DNA from: an uncultured Butyricicoccus sp.
GTDB lineage: Bacteria > Bacillota > Clostridia > Oscillospirales > Butyricicoccaceae
Length of the DNA stretch: 7,301 nt
Assembly (NCBI GenBank): GCA_947575935.1
Contig: CANPPM010000134.1
Location: 1-7,301 of the forward strand
Direction of reading: 5' to 3'
Shown piece after piece: positions 5,918 to 7,301 of the stretch. The first letter of the stretch is position 1, and each line of letters starts with the position of its first letter. Made by a program: the position numbers and the translations under genes. The notes under the pieces are model-generated. The model was given only the letters and a program-made list of their open reading frames with translations, ran no database searches and was not told the origin of the DNA.

Positions 5918-5931
5918 TCGAATCGTTTCCA
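5918..5931 (-). promoter_or_regulatory. Candidate LacI/CcpA-type operator (cre-like)
   Basis: TGGAAACGATTCGA on the minus strand fits the catabolite-responsive element pattern TGNAANCGNWNNCW at all but one defined position and has the imperfect dyad GAAaCGaTTC around a central CG. It lies in the leader, immediately upstream of the ribosome binding site, where a bound repressor could block elongation. Either CcpA or the neighbouring LacI-family protein could bind it; this is inference. Confidence 0.45.
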
Positions 5932-6095
5932 CATTTCCAAAAGGGTTTGCTTGGGTGCCGTTAAGGGTATGGCCGAGGGCCGCCGGCATACGCCGTCAGA
6001 GGGTTTCCCGTCCCGCTGCGGGAAAGAGAAAGCCTTGGGCGGCGGCCCGGAAGGGCATCCCGCAGGCGGGGCTGCCGCTTGCAGCGGATAACCAT

Positions 6096-6124
6096 ATTAT
6101 ACCACAAAAACCGGCAAAAGGTAA
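6096..6124 (-). promoter_or_regulatory. Promoter of the oxidoreductase gene
   Basis: On the minus strand a perfect TATAAT (6101-6096) is preceded by TGG, giving an extended -10. A weak -35 TTACCT (6124-6119) lies 17 bases upstream. The predicted start is near 6089. Confidence 0.7.
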
Positions 6125-6313
6125 GATAAAATTCAGAGTTTTTTTCTGTTTTGCAGGAAAAAGCAGCGTTGATGGAGGATGTTCTGTTCCTGAATGTGAT
6201 TTTCTGTGGGGAGGAAGCAGGGGGGAGCCTGCGTGGGCAATTCGAAGGCGGCGGGACGTTTTCCAGCGGTAGGGCGTGTGTACAGTATTGTAGGATTTTC
6301 TGAGATTTGTCCA
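6125..6313. other. Interval between divergent promoters
   Basis: This is non-coding sequence between the oxidoreductase and LacI-family promoters. No gene or clear structure is supported. ATTCGA (6240-6245) and CGTTTTCC (6258-6265) partly resemble halves of the operator-like site at 5918-5931, but the matches are short. Confidence 0.35.
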
Positions 6314-6342
6314 TTGTTTTTTCTTCTCGAATCTGCTACAAT
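6314..6342 (+). promoter_or_regulatory. Promoter of the LacI-family gene
   Basis: TTGTTT (6314-6319) and TACAAT (6337-6342) are 17 bases apart, with TGC before the -10 making it extended. The predicted start is near 6349. TCGAATC (6327-6333) in the spacer repeats the first seven bases of the plus-strand form of the operator-like site at 5918-5931, so autoregulation is possible. Confidence 0.75.
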
Positions 6343-6387
6343 AACATAAAAACATCATTTGTTTGGCGGAAGGGGAGTGCATTCCTT

Positions 6388-7301
6388 ATGACGATTGCCG
6401 AAATTGCACAGCGCGCCGGCGTTTCCAAAGCCTGTGTGTCCCGTTATATCAACCATGGTTATGTAAGCGAGGAGAAGAAGGCCCGTATTCGTGAAGTGAT
6501 CGAAGAAACTGGTTATACCCCTTCGCGCAATGCCCAGACGCTTCGTACCGGAAAGACGGGGCTAGTTGGCGTAATCCTTCCTAAAATCAATTCGGAATCC
6601 ATCAGCCGCATGATCGCGGGCGTTTCCGAGGTGCTCGCCAAGCAGGGCTACCGGCTGCTGTTGGCCAATACCGAAAACCAGGTTGAGCAGGAGCTTGCAT
6701 ATTTGGAGCTGTTTAAACACAATCAGGTTGACGGGGTTATCTTTGCGGCCACCATTCTCACTCCGGAGCACCGCGCGTTGATTACAGAAATGAATATTCC
6801 TATTGTGGCCGTTGGGCAGCGGGTCGATTACCTTTCCTGTGTGTATCATAACGACCGCGCTGCGGCGCGGGAGGTGACCCGGCTTCTGCTTGCCTCCGGG
6901 AGGGCCCGGCCTGGCCTGCTTGGCGTGACGCCCAAGGATCGCGCCGTCGGCGGCGAACGGCGCGCAGGCTTTTTGGAGGCGTGTGAGAGTCTGGGGATTG
7001 CCGTATCAGAGGAAAACATGGAAATTTGTACATTCACCATCGAATCGGGGTATGATGCCGCAAAACGTTTGCTGGCGCGTGTGCCTGGGATAGACGCGCT
7101 GTTCTGTGCTACCGATACCATTGCCATCGGCGCGATGCAGTATCTGAAAGACAGCGGGCGGCGTATTCCTGATGAAATCGAGGTGGCTGGGATCGGCCAT
7201 TCGCGCATGACCGAAATCATTTCCCCTCGGCTGACGACCTCCCATTTTTTCTATAAAACCAGCGGGATTGAGGCCGCTTCCATCCTGTGCCGCGTGATGG
7301 A
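6388..7301 (+). CDS. LacI-family transcriptional regulator (3' end outside window)
   Basis: This is a ligand-responsive DNA-binding regulator, usually a repressor of carbohydrate genes. The frame is open from ATG 6388 to the window edge: 304 complete codons, with about 30 residues probably missing from a usual length of 330-340. AGGGGAG (6371-6377) stands ten bases before the start. The N-terminal helix-turn-helix is TIAEIAQRAGVSKACVSRYI (2-21), followed by the hinge helix region around NAQTLRTGKTG (48-58). The periplasmic-binding-protein-like sensor domain follows, with GLVGVILPKI (58-67), VDGVIFAATI (114-123), FCATDTIAIGAMQYLKDSGRRIP (239-261) and PRLTTSHFFYKTSG (280-293). It is divergent from the oxidoreductase and may control it and further sugar genes beyond the window. 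The ligand cannot be named. Confidence 0.95.
   Translation, partial: MTIAEIAQRAGVSKACVSRYINHGYVSEEKKARIREVIEETGYTPSRNAQTLRTGKTGLVGVILPKINSESISRMIAGVSEVLAKQGYRLLLANTENQVEQELAYLELFKHNQVDGVIFAATILTPEHRALITEMNIPIVAVGQRVDYLSCVYHNDRAAAREVTRLLLASGRARPGLLGVTPKDRAVGGERRAGFLEACESLGIAVSEENMEICTFTIESGYDAAKRLLARVPGIDALFCATDTIAIGAMQYLKDSGRRIPDEIEVAGIGHSRMTEIISPRLTTSHFFYKTSGIEAASILCRVM

Larger units (their letters stand above)
5904..6089 (-). promoter_or_regulatory. Long GC-rich structured leader of the oxidoreductase gene
   Basis: The transcript from the promoter at 6124-6096 would carry a leader of about 186 bases. It contains several hairpins: CCGCT/AGCGG (6087-6075), TTTCCCG/CGGGAAA (6025-6004), and GTATG-CCG/CGG-CATAC with one bulged base (5991-5967). 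None ends in a T-run and no known riboswitch class was recognised. No coding region is supported. Confidence 0.45.

Noticed and set aside
5223..6272. 349-codon plus-strand frame opposite the oxidoreductase and its leader.
   Set aside because: It is antisense to a clear family gene and runs through the promoter region; the protein is not recognisable.
6172..6303. 43-codon frame between the divergent promoters.
   Set aside because: It has no convincing ribosome binding site or promoter and an ordinary short-frame appearance.
1..7301. CRISPR arrays, insertion sequences, tRNA genes, toxin-antitoxin or defence genes.
   Set aside because: No repeat-spacer pattern, transposase, tRNA-like cloverleaf or such protein family was seen on either strand.

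Overview
The window looks like chromosomal DNA from a fairly GC-rich member of the Clostridia (Firmicutes), perhaps an Oscillospiraceae-like gut organism. The main evidence is the minus-strand order SRP RNA, dnaX, ybaB/ebfC, recR, which matches the scr-dnaX-yaaK-recR locus of Bacillus and relatives. The SRP RNA is the long Firmicute type with an Alu domain. Genes start behind strong GGAGG-type ribosome binding sites. The genus assignment is inference only.

Layout. Positions 1-190 hold the promoter region of a plus-strand LysR-family regulator. Its reading frame (191-1078) is cut by an in-frame TGA at codon 245, yet the same frame continues into a typical LysR C-terminus, so it is most simply a fresh pseudogene. 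Positions 1079-1390 are a non-coding interval between convergent genes, with an inverted repeat and a strong two-way terminator. On the minus strand, 3962-1391 is the replication/repair cluster dnaX (TTG start), ybaB/ebfC and recR, tightly packed and probably translationally coupled. Upstream of it is the SRP RNA gene (about 4483-4174) with a near-consensus promoter. Between the SRP RNA and dnaX is an intrinsic terminator that ends next to the dnaX ribosome binding site. A minus-strand Gfo/Idh/MocA-family oxidoreductase (5903-4731) follows, with a long GC-rich leader. It is divergent from a plus-strand LacI-family regulator (6388 to beyond the window end).

How the parts fit. DnaX is the clamp-loader subunit of the replicative polymerase; YbaB/EbfC and RecR are DNA-binding and recombination-mediator proteins. 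SRP RNA serves membrane protein targeting and sits here by conserved gene order. The oxidoreductase/LacI pair looks like a separate carbohydrate or polyol module, with a LacI/CcpA-type operator-like site just upstream of the oxidoreductase ribosome binding site.

No wholly new system is evident. The points most worth a second look are: the in-frame TGA in LysR; an A8 run in dnaX placed where tau/gamma recoding would be expected; a set of mutually exclusive complementary segments around the terminator before dnaX; and the structured leader and operator-like site of the oxidoreductase.
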